Shown here in pieces: positions 48,277 to 56,855 of a stretch of 64,000 nucleotides of DNA. The stretch spans positions 87,786-151,785 of the forward strand of contig CALULP010000008.1 of assembly GCA_944321495.1 (NCBI GenBank), written 5' to 3'. Under the pieces are notes generated by a model. That model had not been told where the DNA came from and searched no databases. It saw nothing but the letters and a program-made list of their open reading frames with translations. The stretch's first letter is position 1. Each line of letters starts with the position of its first letter. Source of the stretch: an uncultured Bacteroides sp. GTDB lineage: Bacteria; Bacteroidota; Bacteroidia; Bacteroidales; Bacteroidaceae. Made by a program: the position numbers and the translations under genes.

Positions 48277-50754
48277 ATGACCCACAAACCCCTACTCCTC
48301 ACCCTCGCCGCCCTGCTGCTGTCCGCGGCGCAGGCGCTTGCCATCACCGCCGGCGGAGAGAGCCGCCGCCTCACCGCGGGCTGGCAGTTCATCCGGCAAG
48401 ACATGGGCAGCATCTGGGAAGTGATGCGCCCCGTGCAGGCTGGCAAGCCCGAAAGCGTACCCCTGTGGACGGACGTCACCCTGCCCCACTGCTTCAACGC
48501 CCTCGACGCCGTAGACCCCGACGTGAACTACTACCAGGGCGCGGGCTGGTACCGCACGCTGCTCACCGTGGACAACCCCTATGCCGGCGGACGCACCCTG
48601 CTGCACTTCGAGGGCGCGGGGCAGAAGACCGAAGTCTACGTCTACACCACCCTCGTCGCCACCCACACGGGCGGTTACGACGAATGGGAGGCCGACCTCA
48701 CCGACGCCATCGCCCAAGCGCGCCGGGATAAAGCCTTGATGCAACGCTTCAGGGGACGCATCCCCGTGGCCGTGCGTTGCGACAACAGCCGCGACGTGCA
48801 GCTGATACCCTCCGACATGTCCGACTTCAACCTCTACGGCGGCCTGTACCGCTACGTCAACCTGAAGTACGTGCCCGCCCTCTGCCTGGAAGACCTCCAA
48901 GTGGATGCCCGGGTGGACGAACGGGGACGCCGGGGCACGGTGGAAATCTCCATCGGGCTGCAAGGAGAAGCAACGCACAAGACACTGGAAACAAGCCTTT
49001 TGGAAACCGTCATCCTGGCACCCGACGGCACCGAGGTAGCGTCCCAACGCTACCGTCCTGGCGATACTACGCTACCGTCCCGGCATAGTATCGCTACCGC
49101 GGCAGTGATACGGCCCCAGCTCTGGAGTCCCGACAGCCCCGCGCTCTACACCTGCCGCGTGCGCCTGTCCTGCGGGGCGGACACCGTGGAGGCCGCCCCG
49201 CGCTTCGGCTTCCGGCACTTCCGCTTCGAGGAGCACGGGCCGTTCTACCTCAACGGCCGGCGTTTACTTTTGCGCGGCACGCACCGCCACGAAGACCACG
49301 CCGGACGGGGTGCCGCCCTGACCGAGGAGCTGATGGAGCGCGAAATGAAGCAGATAAAGGCGATGGGCGCCAACTTCATCCGCCTGGGACACTACCAGCA
49401 GTCGGACATCATCCTGCGCCTGTGCGACGAGCTGGGCCTCCTCGTCTGGGAAGAAATCCCCTGGTGCCGGGGCGGACTGGGCGGCGACGGCTACCGCAGG
49501 CAGGCCCGCCGCATGCTGACCAACATGATAACGCAGCACCGCAACCACCCCAGCGTCATCCTTTGGGGGCTGGGCAATGAGAACGACTGGCCGGGCGACT
49601 TCACCACGTTCGACCGCGACAGCATCCGCGCCTTCATGGCCGGGCTGAACACGCTGGCCCACCGCCTCGACCCCTCCAGGCTAACCACCATCCGCCGGTG
49701 CGATTTCTGCAGCGACATCGTCGACGTCTACTCGCCCAGCATCTGGGCAGGCTGGTACAGCGGCCGCTACCGCGACTACCGCCGCATGACGAAGCAGTGG
49801 GTAGACCGCGTGCCCCGTTTCGTGCACGCCGAATGGGGCGGCGACAGCCATCCCGGCCGCAGCGAGGAAGACCTGCCCGCCATGGACAGCCTCGTGGCAG
49901 GCGACCGCAACGGCCGCTGGAGCGAAAGCTACATCGTCCGCCTCTTCGACTGGCACCTGAAGGAGCAGGAGCAGATGCCCTGGCTCACGGGCGCGCTGTT
50001 CTGGACGTTCAAAGACTTCTCCACCCCGCTGCGCCCCACCAACCCCATCCCCTACGTCAACCAGAAAGGCGTGGTGCAACGCGACGGCACGCCCAAGGAG
50101 AGCTACTACGTCTTCCAGTCCTACTGGGCCAAGCAGCCCATGGTGCACATCTACGGGCACGACCGCCCCGTGCGCTGGGGCAAGCCCGGCGAGCCGAAGG
50201 AGGTGCTGGTGTACTCCAACTGCGCGGAGGTTGAACTCTTCGTCAACGGCACGTCGCAAGGCGTCCGCCGCAGGGACAGCCAAGACTTCCCCGCCGCAGG
50301 CCTGCACTGGAACGTCACCCTGCGCGAAGGGCAGAACACCCTGAAAGCCGTGGCGAAGAGCGGCAAGGCCATCCTCGCCGACAGCATCACCCAGGAATAC
50401 CAGACCCGGCGCTGGGGTGCTGCCGCCAAGATACGCCTCACGCAGCAGGCCGTCTCGGCCAACACCGTGCTGCTGCGCGCCGAAGTCGTGGACAAGGACG
50501 GCACCCGCTGCCTCGACCATGACGGCTTCATCGAGTTCGGCTGCACCCACCCACAGGCACTGGTGCAGAACCAGGGCACCTCACGCGGCTCGCGCCTCAT
50601 CCAGGCAGCCGACGGACGGGCGGAGATATACGTCATCCGGCAGGCGGAACCCGTGGCCGCCAGCGTCCGCAGCCGGGATGCCGGAATACAGGGCTCCCTG
50701 CTAACCGTTAACGGACACAAAAACCACGGGGAGCAGATACAAGGTAAAGAATAA
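48277..50754 (+). CDS. GH2 glycosidase with an in-frame repeat insertion
   Basis: 825 residues with signal peptide (LTLAALLLSAAQALA). Domains: sugar-binding (RRLTAGWQFIRQD, TLPHCFNALDAVD), Ig-like, TIM barrel with acid/base Glu435 (LWGLGNENDWPG) and nucleophile Glu519 (FVHAEWGGDSHPG), then Ig-like C-terminal domains (KEVLVYSNCAEVELFVNG). Residues ~253-279 at the end of the first Ig-like domain are translated from a GTAGCG-type repeat array (49034-49113) without breaking the frame. Probable exo-beta-galactosidase/uronidase; exact sugar not deducible. Confidence 0.9.
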   Translation: MTHKPLLLTLAALLLSAAQALAITAGGESRRLTAGWQFIRQDMGSIWEVMRPVQAGKPESVPLWTDVTLPHCFNALDAVDPDVNYYQGAGWYRTLLTVDNPYAGGRTLLHFEGAGQKTEVYVYTTLVATHTGGYDEWEADLTDAIAQARRDKALMQRFRGRIPVAVRCDNSRDVQLIPSDMSDFNLYGGLYRYVNLKYVPALCLEDLQVDARVDERGRRGTVEISIGLQGEATHKTLETSLLETVILAPDGTEVASQRYRPGDTTLPSRHSIATAAVIRPQLWSPDSPALYTCRVRLSCGADTVEAAPRFGFRHFRFEEHGPFYLNGRRLLLRGTHRHEDHAGRGAALTEELMEREMKQIKAMGANFIRLGHYQQSDIILRLCDELGLLVWEEIPWCRGGLGGDGYRRQARRMLTNMITQHRNHPSVILWGLGNENDWPGDFTTFDRDSIRAFMAGLNTLAHRLDPSRLTTIRRCDFCSDIVDVYSPSIWAGWYSGRYRDYRRMTKQWVDRVPRFVHAEWGGDSHPGRSEEDLPAMDSLVAGDRNGRWSESYIVRLFDWHLKEQEQMPWLTGALFWTFKDFSTPLRPTNPIPYVNQKGVVQRDGTPKESYYVFQSYWAKQPMVHIYGHDRPVRWGKPGEPKEVLVYSNCAEVELFVNGTSQGVRRRDSQDFPAAGLHWNVTLREGQNTLKAVAKSGKAILADSITQEYQTRRWGAAAKIRLTQQAVSANTVLLRAEVVDKDGTRCLDHDGFIEFGCTHPQALVQNQGTSRGSRLIQAADGRAEIYVIRQAEPVAASVRSRDAGIQGSLLTVNGHKNHGEQIQGKE
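49034..49113. repeat. GTAGCG-type palindromic array, copy 10, inside a coding sequence
   Basis: GGTAGCGTCCCAACGCTACC, GGCGATACTACGCTACC, GGCATAGTATCGCTACC and GCGGCAGTGATACGG in tandem. It is read through in frame within the GH2 gene. Confidence 0.9.
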
Positions 50755-50759
50755 TTGCC

Positions 50760-50767
50760 TACCTTTG
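50760..50767 (+). promoter_or_regulatory. Bacteroides -7 box for the SDR-uxuA pair
   Basis: TACCTTTG, 5 bp after the GH2 stop and 22 bp before the SDR start. Confidence 0.55.
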
Positions 50768-50789
50768 CAAAGAACAACAACACTGCATT

Positions 50790-51599
50790 ATGAAAAACTT
50801 ATTCGACATCAAAGGAAAAGTAACCGTCATCACCGGCGGTTGCGGCATCTTGGGACAGAACATCGCGAAATACCTGGCCGGACAAGGCGCCAAGATTGTC
50901 ATACTCGACCGCGCAGCAGAACAAGGCCGCGCCCTCGAAGCCGAACTGAACGCCATCGGCGAAGCCCTGTTCCTCACCACCGACGTACTCGACAAAGACA
51001 CGCTGGAGCAGAACAAGCGCGACATCGTGGCACGCTTCGGCACCATCGACATCCTGCTCAACGCCGCCGGAGGCAACATGGCGGGAGCCACCATCGCGCC
51101 GGACAAGACGTTCCTCGACCTGGACATCGACGCCTTCCGCAAGGTGGTCGACCTCAACCTGTTCGGCACCATCCTGCCCACCACGGTCTTCGTGCCCGTC
51201 ATGGCGCAGAACAAGAAAGGCGCCATCGTCAACTTCTGCTCCGAGTCCGCCCTGCGCCCGCTGACCCGCGTGGTAGGCTACGGCGCCGCCAAGTCGGCCA
51301 TCGCCAGCTACACCAAGTACATGGCCACCGAGCTTGCCACCAAGTTCAGCCCCGAGCTGCGCATCAACGCCATCGTGCCCGGCTTCCTGCTCACCAACCA
51401 GAACCGCACGCTGCTCACCAACCCCGACGGCTCGTACACCGACCGCGCCAAGGCCATTATCGCCCACACGCCCTGCGGCCGCTTCGCCGAGCCGGAAGAG
51501 CTGTTCGGCACCATCCATTACCTCATCAGCGACGCCTCGAGCTTCGTCACCGGAGCCCTGTCGGTAGTGGACGGCGGGTTCGACGTGTTCTCCATCTGA
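50790..51599 (+). CDS. SDR-family D-mannonate oxidoreductase (fructuronate reductase)
   Basis: 269 residues. Cofactor motif VITGGCGILGQNIAKYL, LLNAAGGNMAGA, catalytic Ser/Tyr/Lys in FCSESALRPLTRVVGYGAAKSAI and C-terminal FVTGALSVVDGGFDVF. This SDR type (like B. subtilis YjmF) next to uxuA converts D-fructuronate and D-mannonate into each other. The assignment rests on family plus neighbour. A repeat-rich 144-bp gap separates it from uxuA. Confidence 0.85.
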   Translation: MKNLFDIKGKVTVITGGCGILGQNIAKYLAGQGAKIVILDRAAEQGRALEAELNAIGEALFLTTDVLDKDTLEQNKRDIVARFGTIDILLNAAGGNMAGATIAPDKTFLDLDIDAFRKVVDLNLFGTILPTTVFVPVMAQNKKGAIVNFCSESALRPLTRVVGYGAAKSAIASYTKYMATELATKFSPELRINAIVPGFLLTNQNRTLLTNPDGSYTDRAKAIIAHTPCGRFAEPEELFGTIHYLISDASSFVTGALSVVDGGFDVFSI

Positions 51600-51604
51600 G
51601 AAAT

Positions 51605-51736
51605 GAAGAACTAAGAATGAAGAATTCTCAAGGATGCCTGCGCAAAAGCCAACACATGCCGCATGGTTAATTCTTCATTCTTAGTTCTTCATCCTCCATT
51701 AACCTGTTTCTTCATTCTTAATTCTTCATTCTTCAT
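51605..51736. repeat. GAAGAACTAAGAATGAAGAATT inverted repeat plus tandem units
   Basis: 51605-51626 pairs perfectly over 22 bp with 51669-51690, followed by three more TTCTTCATTCTTA units up to 51736. It lies in the SDR-uxuA gap and could form a long hairpin in the transcript. Confidence 0.8.
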
Positions 51737-51743
51737 TTAACTT

Positions 51744-52922
51744 ATGATACTTTGCGAACAAACTTGGCGCTGGTACGGGCCCAACGACCCCGTCAGCCTG
51801 TGGGACATCAAGCAAGCCGGAGCCACCGGCATTGTCAACGCCCTGCACCACATCCCCAACGGCGAGGTGTGGACCGTGGACGAAATCATGAAACGCAAAC
51901 AGATGATAGAAGCCGTAGGACTGCGCTGGTCGGTGGTGGAAAGCGTGCCGGTGCATGAACACATCAAGACACAGACGGGCGACTACCAGCGGTACATCGA
52001 CAACTACAAGCAGAGCCTGCGCAACCTGGGGCAGTGCGGCATACGCATCGTGACCTACAACTTCATGCCCGTGCTCGACTGGACCCGCACCGACCTGGCC
52101 TATCCCCTGCCCGACGGCAGCCGCGCCCTGCGCTTCGAGCGCGCCGCCTTCATTGCCTTCGACCTCTTCCTGCTGCGCCGCCCCGGCGCCGAAGCCGAAT
52201 ACACCGACGAGGAGAAGGCCAAGGCTAAGGCACGCTTCGGGCAGATGACCGACGACGACAAGCAACGCCTCATCCGCAACATGATTGCCGGACTGCCCGG
52301 CTCGGAAGAAAGCTTCACCCTAGAGCAGTTCCAGCACGAACTGGACCGCTACAAAGGCATCACCCCCGAACGCCTGCGCCAGAACCTCATCTACTTCCTC
52401 CGCGAGATATGCCCCGTGGCCGACGAAGCCGGCGTGAAACTCGTCATCCACCCCGACGACCCGCCCATGTCCATCCTCGGCCTGCCCCGCATCATGAGTT
52501 GCGGCGACGACTTCCAGGCACTGGTAGACGCCGTGCCCAACCCCAGCAACGGCCTCTGCCTGTGCACCGGCTCGCTGGGCGTGAGCGCCGCCAACGACTG
52601 CGCCGCGCTGATGGAACGCTTTGCCGAGAGAATCAACTTCGTGCACCTGCGCAGCACCAAGCGCGACGCCGAAGGCAACTTCTACGAAGCCAACCACCTG
52701 GAGGGCGACGTGGACATGTACCACGTGATGCGCGCCTTCCTCGAGATGCAGCAACGCCGCGGCGTGTCCATCCCCATGCGCCCCGACCACGGGCACCAGA
52801 TGGTGGACGACCTGCGCAAGCACACCAACCCCGGATACTCGTGCATAGGACGCCTGCGCGGACTGGCCGAACTGCGCGGACTGGAAATGGGCATCGCCAA
52901 AACGTTATATTTGGATAAATAA
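51744..52922 (+). CDS. uxuA: Mannonate dehydratase
   Basis: 392 residues. It dehydrates D-mannonate to 2-keto-3-deoxygluconate in the glucuronate/fructuronate pathway. UxuA pattern: [77 protein letters not shown] and [11 protein letters not shown]; the Cys/His metal ligands lie in LCLCTGSLG and [10 protein letters not shown]. It links the extracellular uronate-releasing enzymes to central metabolism. Confidence 0.95.
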   Translation: MILCEQTWRWYGPNDPVSLWDIKQAGATGIVNALHHIPNGEVWTVDEIMKRKQMIEAVGLRWSVVESVPVHEHIKTQTGDYQRYIDNYKQSLRNLGQCGIRIVTYNFMPVLDWTRTDLAYPLPDGSRALRFERAAFIAFDLFLLRRPGAEAEYTDEEKAKAKARFGQMTDDDKQRLIRNMIAGLPGSEESFTLEQFQHELDRYKGITPERLRQNLIYFLREICPVADEAGVKLVIHPDDPPMSILGLPRIMSCGDDFQALVDAVPNPSNGLCLCTGSLGVSAANDCAALMERFAERINFVHLRSTKRDAEGNFYEANHLEGDVDMYHVMRAFLEMQQRRGVSIPMRPDHGHQMVDDLRKHTNPGYSCIGRLRGLAELRGLEMGIAKTLYLDK

Positions 52923-52977
52923 CGCGGGAAATCCATCCCAACCGCCCGGAAATGCTGCCGGAACCATGGAAATCAGC

Positions 52978-52985
52978 TATCTTTG
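52978..52985 (+). promoter_or_regulatory. Bacteroides -7 box for the beta-barrel protein gene
   Basis: TATCTTTG, 60 bp before ATG 53046. Confidence 0.55.
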
Positions 52986-53045
52986 CAGCCGCTTTGTCCC
53001 CCAAGAGCCGGGGGACGGCCCACAACGCAAAAACAGCAAGAACCC

Positions 53046-54305
53046 ATGAAGCAAAGATGCATTTCAAGAAAAATACTCATCTGCTGCCTGGCTCTCGGCA
53101 CCGCCTTCCCCGCGGTGCTGAGGGCGCAGTTTGAAGACCGCCTGTACCGCACCGACTACCGCCCCGACCCCGCACGGACGGGCGAGCTGCGCCTCGGGCT
53201 GGAAAACCTCAGCTTCTTCCAAGACAACGAATTCACGGGAGCCGTGATGCCCGGATATACCCTGCCGGGACTGTGGCTGCAACCCAAACTGACCTTCCAG
53301 CCGCTGGACAACATCCGGCTGGAACTGGGCCTGCACGCCCTCATCTACCACGGCGCCTACGAATACCCCAACTACAGCTACCGCGACATCGCCTCGTGGA
53401 AAGGGGCGCACTTCCAGCACGGGGCACACCTGCTGCCCTACTTCCGCGTGCAGGTGCAGATGCGCCGCCTGCAACTGGTGCTGGGCAGCCTGTACCGCGG
53501 CAGCAACCACCTCCTGGCAGAACCCCTCTACAGCCCCGAACTGAACCTCACCGCCGACCCCGAAACGGGCTTCCAGCTGCTGTGGGACGCCCCGCGCTTC
53601 CACCTCGACGCATGGGTGAACTGGGAAAGCTTCATCTTCCGCCAGGACGTGCACAACGAGGCCTTCACCGTGGGGCTGTCCGCCCGGGTGAAATACAACG
53701 CCCCCGGCGCACCCGTGCACGTCTACACCCCCCTGCAAGCCACCATACAACACCGCGGCGGCGAGATTGACGAAGTAGGACAATCCACCCCCGTCAGCAC
53801 GCTGATGAACGCCGGCGTGGGACTGGGCATTGAGGGCAACACCCACCGCCGCCTGCTGCGGCAGGTCTTCGCCGAAGCCTACCTGCTGGGCTACTACCAG
53901 CAGAACGGCAACCTCTGGCCGCTGGGCCACGGCTATGCCGCCTATGCGCAGGCGGGCGTCCGGCTGGGCGCCAACTGGCAGGTAAGGGGCGGCTACTTCT
54001 ACGGCAAGGACTTCATCTCGCTGCTGGGACTGCCCTACTTCGGCACCGTGTCGACCGACCGCGAAGGGGGCATATTCGACTACATGCGCACGGGCTTCCT
54101 CATGGCCGACTACTCGCGCCCCTTCGGCAAGGCTTTCGCCTTGGGCGCGCAGGCCGGAGCCTACTACGCCGCACCGGGCACCCTGACCCTCGCCGACGGC
54201 ACGCGCACCCCCGCCAAGGCAGCCCTGAGCTACACGTTCGGCGTCTACATCCGCGCCAACCTGAGCTTCCTGCTCAAGAAGTTCGGGAAAAAGCAGCAGC
54301 CATAA
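53046..54305 (+). CDS. Outer-membrane beta-barrel protein of unknown function
   Basis: 419 residues from ATG 53046. Signal peptide CISRKILICCLALGTAFPAVLRAQ. The mature protein is rich in alternating aromatic/hydrophobic strands (PGYTLPGLWLQPKLTFQPL, LPYFRVQVQMRRLQLVLGSLYRG, RLGANWQVRGGYFYGKDF) and ends TFGVYIRANLSFLLKKF, as expected of a beta-barrel. I do not recognise a named family. It has its own promoter and follows the uronate genes, so a role in that region's glycan handling is possible but unproven. Confidence 0.7.
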   Translation: MKQRCISRKILICCLALGTAFPAVLRAQFEDRLYRTDYRPDPARTGELRLGLENLSFFQDNEFTGAVMPGYTLPGLWLQPKLTFQPLDNIRLELGLHALIYHGAYEYPNYSYRDIASWKGAHFQHGAHLLPYFRVQVQMRRLQLVLGSLYRGSNHLLAEPLYSPELNLTADPETGFQLLWDAPRFHLDAWVNWESFIFRQDVHNEAFTVGLSARVKYNAPGAPVHVYTPLQATIQHRGGEIDEVGQSTPVSTLMNAGVGLGIEGNTHRRLLRQVFAEAYLLGYYQQNGNLWPLGHGYAAYAQAGVRLGANWQVRGGYFYGKDFISLLGLPYFGTVSTDREGGIFDYMRTGFLMADYSRPFGKAFALGAQAGAYYAAPGTLTLADGTRTPAKAALSYTFGVYIRANLSFLLKKFGKKQQP

Positions 54306-54372
54306 CCCGCCACCACACCCCATCCGCCTGCCTTCCCGGCAGCACGCACGCATTCCCCCCCCACGCGCATAC

Positions 54373-54414
54373 AAAAAAATCCTGCCGGAGATACCGTAGT
54401 ATCCCCGGCAGGAT
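54373..54414 (-). terminator. Terminator of the GH3 gene (minus strand)
   Basis: ATCCTGCCGG (54379-54388) pairs with CCGGCAGGAT (54405-54414). On the minus strand it is followed by a run of T (54373-54379). Confidence 0.75.
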
Positions 54415-54471
54415 AGCATTGTGACGCTACCGAAGTAGCACTATGACGCTACCGTGGTAGCGTTGTATCGC
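54415..54471. repeat. GTAGCG-type palindromic array, copy 11 (degenerate)
   Basis: GTGACGCTACC, TAGCACTATGACGCTACC and GGTAGCGTTGTATCGCCC. It is between the GH3 stop and its terminator, thus in its 3' untranslated region. Confidence 0.65.
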
Positions 54472-54508
54472 CCGGTTCCCGACGTTACGGCGCCGGGAAC
54501 CGGCTTTA

Positions 54509-56731
54509 TTACTTCAATTCAAAAGGCACCTTGCCCTTGATGTCGGCAGCCGAGGCGGCGATGATGGCCTCGAACTTGCCCGGCTCGGCCACCCATGCGT
54601 GCTTCTGGTCGTCGAAGTAGCTCAGGGCGTCCTTCTCGATGGTGAAGCTTACGTTCTTGGTTTCGCCCGGGGCGAGTTTCACCTTCTGGAAGCCTTTCAG
54701 TTCCTTGACGGGACGGGGCAGAGAGCTCTTCTTGTCGGCGATGTAGAGCTGCACCACTTCCTGGCCTTCGCGCGAGCCGGTGTTGGTGACGGCTACGGTA
54801 ACGGTCAGCTTGCCGTCGGCGGTCATGGTCTTGGCATCGGCGGTCGGCTTGCCATACTCAAAGGTGGTGTACGTCAGTCCGTGGCCGAAGGGGAAGAGGG
54901 GCTTCACCTTCTTCTGCTTGTCGGCCCAGCGGTAGCCCACGAAGATGCTTTCGTTGTACTTGATGTCCACCGTGTCGCGGCGGCGTTCGCCGGTGTATTC
55001 GCCCAGCTTATGTGCGGGCACGTCTTCCAGCGCTACGGGGAAGGTGAACGGCAGACGGCCGCTGGGGTTGACGTCGCCCATGAGGATGCCAGCCAGCGCG
55101 GGACCAGCCTCGGAGCCGATGTACCAGTCTTGCACGATGGCGGGTACGTCATCTACCCAGGGCATGGCGATGGCGTTGCCCGAGATGTTGACTACCACCA
55201 GGTTCTTGTTGGCTTCGGCCAGGGCTGCAATCACGTTGTCCTGCCCGTAAGAGAGGTTCAGCCCGGCACGGTCGCTGTCTTCGCAGTCTTGTCCGGCGCT
55301 CTTATTCAGGCCGCCGATGAAGATAACCACGTCGGCCGTCTTGGCCACTTCCACGGCCTCGGCGATGAGTTGTTCGGGGGTGCGGTCGTCCTTCAGGTTC
55401 TGGCCGGTCACCACGCCGTTGTATTCGCCGGTGGCGTCGCCCACGTATCCACGGGCATAGACTACTTCAGCCTTGCCTGCCACACGTGCCTTGATGCCGT
55501 CCAGCGGGGAGATTTCGCGCTGTACCTTCAGCGAGGAGCTTCCGCCGCCCACGGTCATCATCTTGATGGCGTTTTCGCCGATGACGGCAATCTTCTTCAC
55601 CTTATTGAGGTCAATGGGCAGCACGTTGCCTTCGTTCTTCAGCAGCACGATGCCTTCCTGGCCGATGCGGCGGGCAGCCTCGTAGTGAGCCTCGGAGCAC
55701 ATGGAACCGAAGGGCTTCTTGGAGTTCATGCTGGTGCGGAACATGAGGCGCAGCACGCGGCGTACCTTCTCGTCCAGTTCCTTGGTGGTGACTTTGCCTT
55801 CCTTGATGCGTTGCAGGTAGGGGTTGGCCAGGTAATAGTTGTCGTAAGCGTTGCTGGCGCCGTTGGAGAGGCCGTCGGTCCAGCTGCCGAACTCCATGTC
55901 GATGCCGTGGGCAATGGCCTGGTCGGTGTCGTGCACGCCTCCCCAGTCGGAGATGACTACGCCGTCATATTTCCATTCGCCGCGCAGGATGTCGTCCAGC
56001 AGGCGTTTGTTCTGTCCCACGTGGTGACCTTCGTAGAGGTTGTAGGACGACATGATGGCCCACGCCTTGCCTTCCTGTACGGCGGCCTTGAAGGCGGGGA
56101 GGTAGATTTCGTACAACGCGCGGTCGTCTACAATGACGTTGGTGTTGTGGCGGTTCACTTCGTGGTTATTCAATGCGAAATGCTTCACGCAGGCAGCCAC
56201 GCCGTTGCTTTGCAGTCCCTGGATGTAGGGCACCACCATGCGGCTCGACAGGTAGGGGTCTTCGCCCATGTACTCAAAGTTGCGGCCGTTGAGCGGCGTG
56301 CGGTAGATATTGACACCGGGACCCAGCAGCACGTCCTTCTCGCGGAAGCGGGCTTCTTCGCCCACGCTCTTGCCGTAGAGGAGGGACATTTCAGGGTTCC
56401 ACGTGGCGGCAAGGCAGGTCAGTGCAGGGAAAGCCACGCACGAGTCGTTGGTCCACCCGGCCTGGTCCCACTCGTCCCACAGCACTTCGGGGCGCACGCC
56501 GTGGGGGCCGTCGTCGGTCCACACTTCGTGGATGCCCAGGCGGGGCACGCCGGCGCTGCTGAACTTGGATTGTGCATGGATAACTTTGATTTTCTCTTGT
56601 AGGGTCATACGCTTCAGGGCGTCTTCCACCCGCTCCTCAAGGGGTTTGGTTTCGTCTAAGTAGACGGGCTTCTGCTGGGCGCAAAGAGGCAGCGCGGCAG
56701 CCAGAGCCAAGGTAAAAAGTGCTCTTTTCAT
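54509..56731 (-). CDS. GH3 beta-glucosidase-type glycosidase
   Basis: 740 residues with a signal peptide (RALFTLALAAALPLCAQQ). The N-terminal barrel carries KHFALNNHEVNRHNTNVIVDDRAL and the nucleophile Asp in GVVISDWGGVHDTDQ; the second domain has VIGENAIKMMTVGGGSSSL; the C-terminal Fn3-like domain ends LSYFDDQKHAWVAEPGKFEAIIAAS. It would remove terminal beta-linked sugars in the periplasm. 124 bp after the GH5 gene on the same strand; together they suggest beta-glucan breakdown. Confidence 0.93.
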   Translation of the reverse strand: MKRALFTLALAAALPLCAQQKPVYLDETKPLEERVEDALKRMTLQEKIKVIHAQSKFSSAGVPRLGIHEVWTDDGPHGVRPEVLWDEWDQAGWTNDSCVAFPALTCLAATWNPEMSLLYGKSVGEEARFREKDVLLGPGVNIYRTPLNGRNFEYMGEDPYLSSRMVVPYIQGLQSNGVAACVKHFALNNHEVNRHNTNVIVDDRALYEIYLPAFKAAVQEGKAWAIMSSYNLYEGHHVGQNKRLLDDILRGEWKYDGVVISDWGGVHDTDQAIAHGIDMEFGSWTDGLSNGASNAYDNYYLANPYLQRIKEGKVTTKELDEKVRRVLRLMFRTSMNSKKPFGSMCSEAHYEAARRIGQEGIVLLKNEGNVLPIDLNKVKKIAVIGENAIKMMTVGGGSSSLKVQREISPLDGIKARVAGKAEVVYARGYVGDATGEYNGVVTGQNLKDDRTPEQLIAEAVEVAKTADVVIFIGGLNKSAGQDCEDSDRAGLNLSYGQDNVIAALAEANKNLVVVNISGNAIAMPWVDDVPAIVQDWYIGSEAGPALAGILMGDVNPSGRLPFTFPVALEDVPAHKLGEYTGERRRDTVDIKYNESIFVGYRWADKQKKVKPLFPFGHGLTYTTFEYGKPTADAKTMTADGKLTVTVAVTNTGSREGQEVVQLYIADKKSSLPRPVKELKGFQKVKLAPGETKNVSFTIEKDALSYFDDQKHAWVAEPGKFEAIIAASAADIKGKVPFELK

Positions 56732-56855
56732 AACTAATTGATAAATGGTAATACTACTTATGTTGTTTGGTTTCTATCCGTACTACTGTACTTTGCACAA
56801 GAAGCAGGTGCGCCCCCCCCGAAAAACGGTAATGACGGACACACCTGCTTACGGT

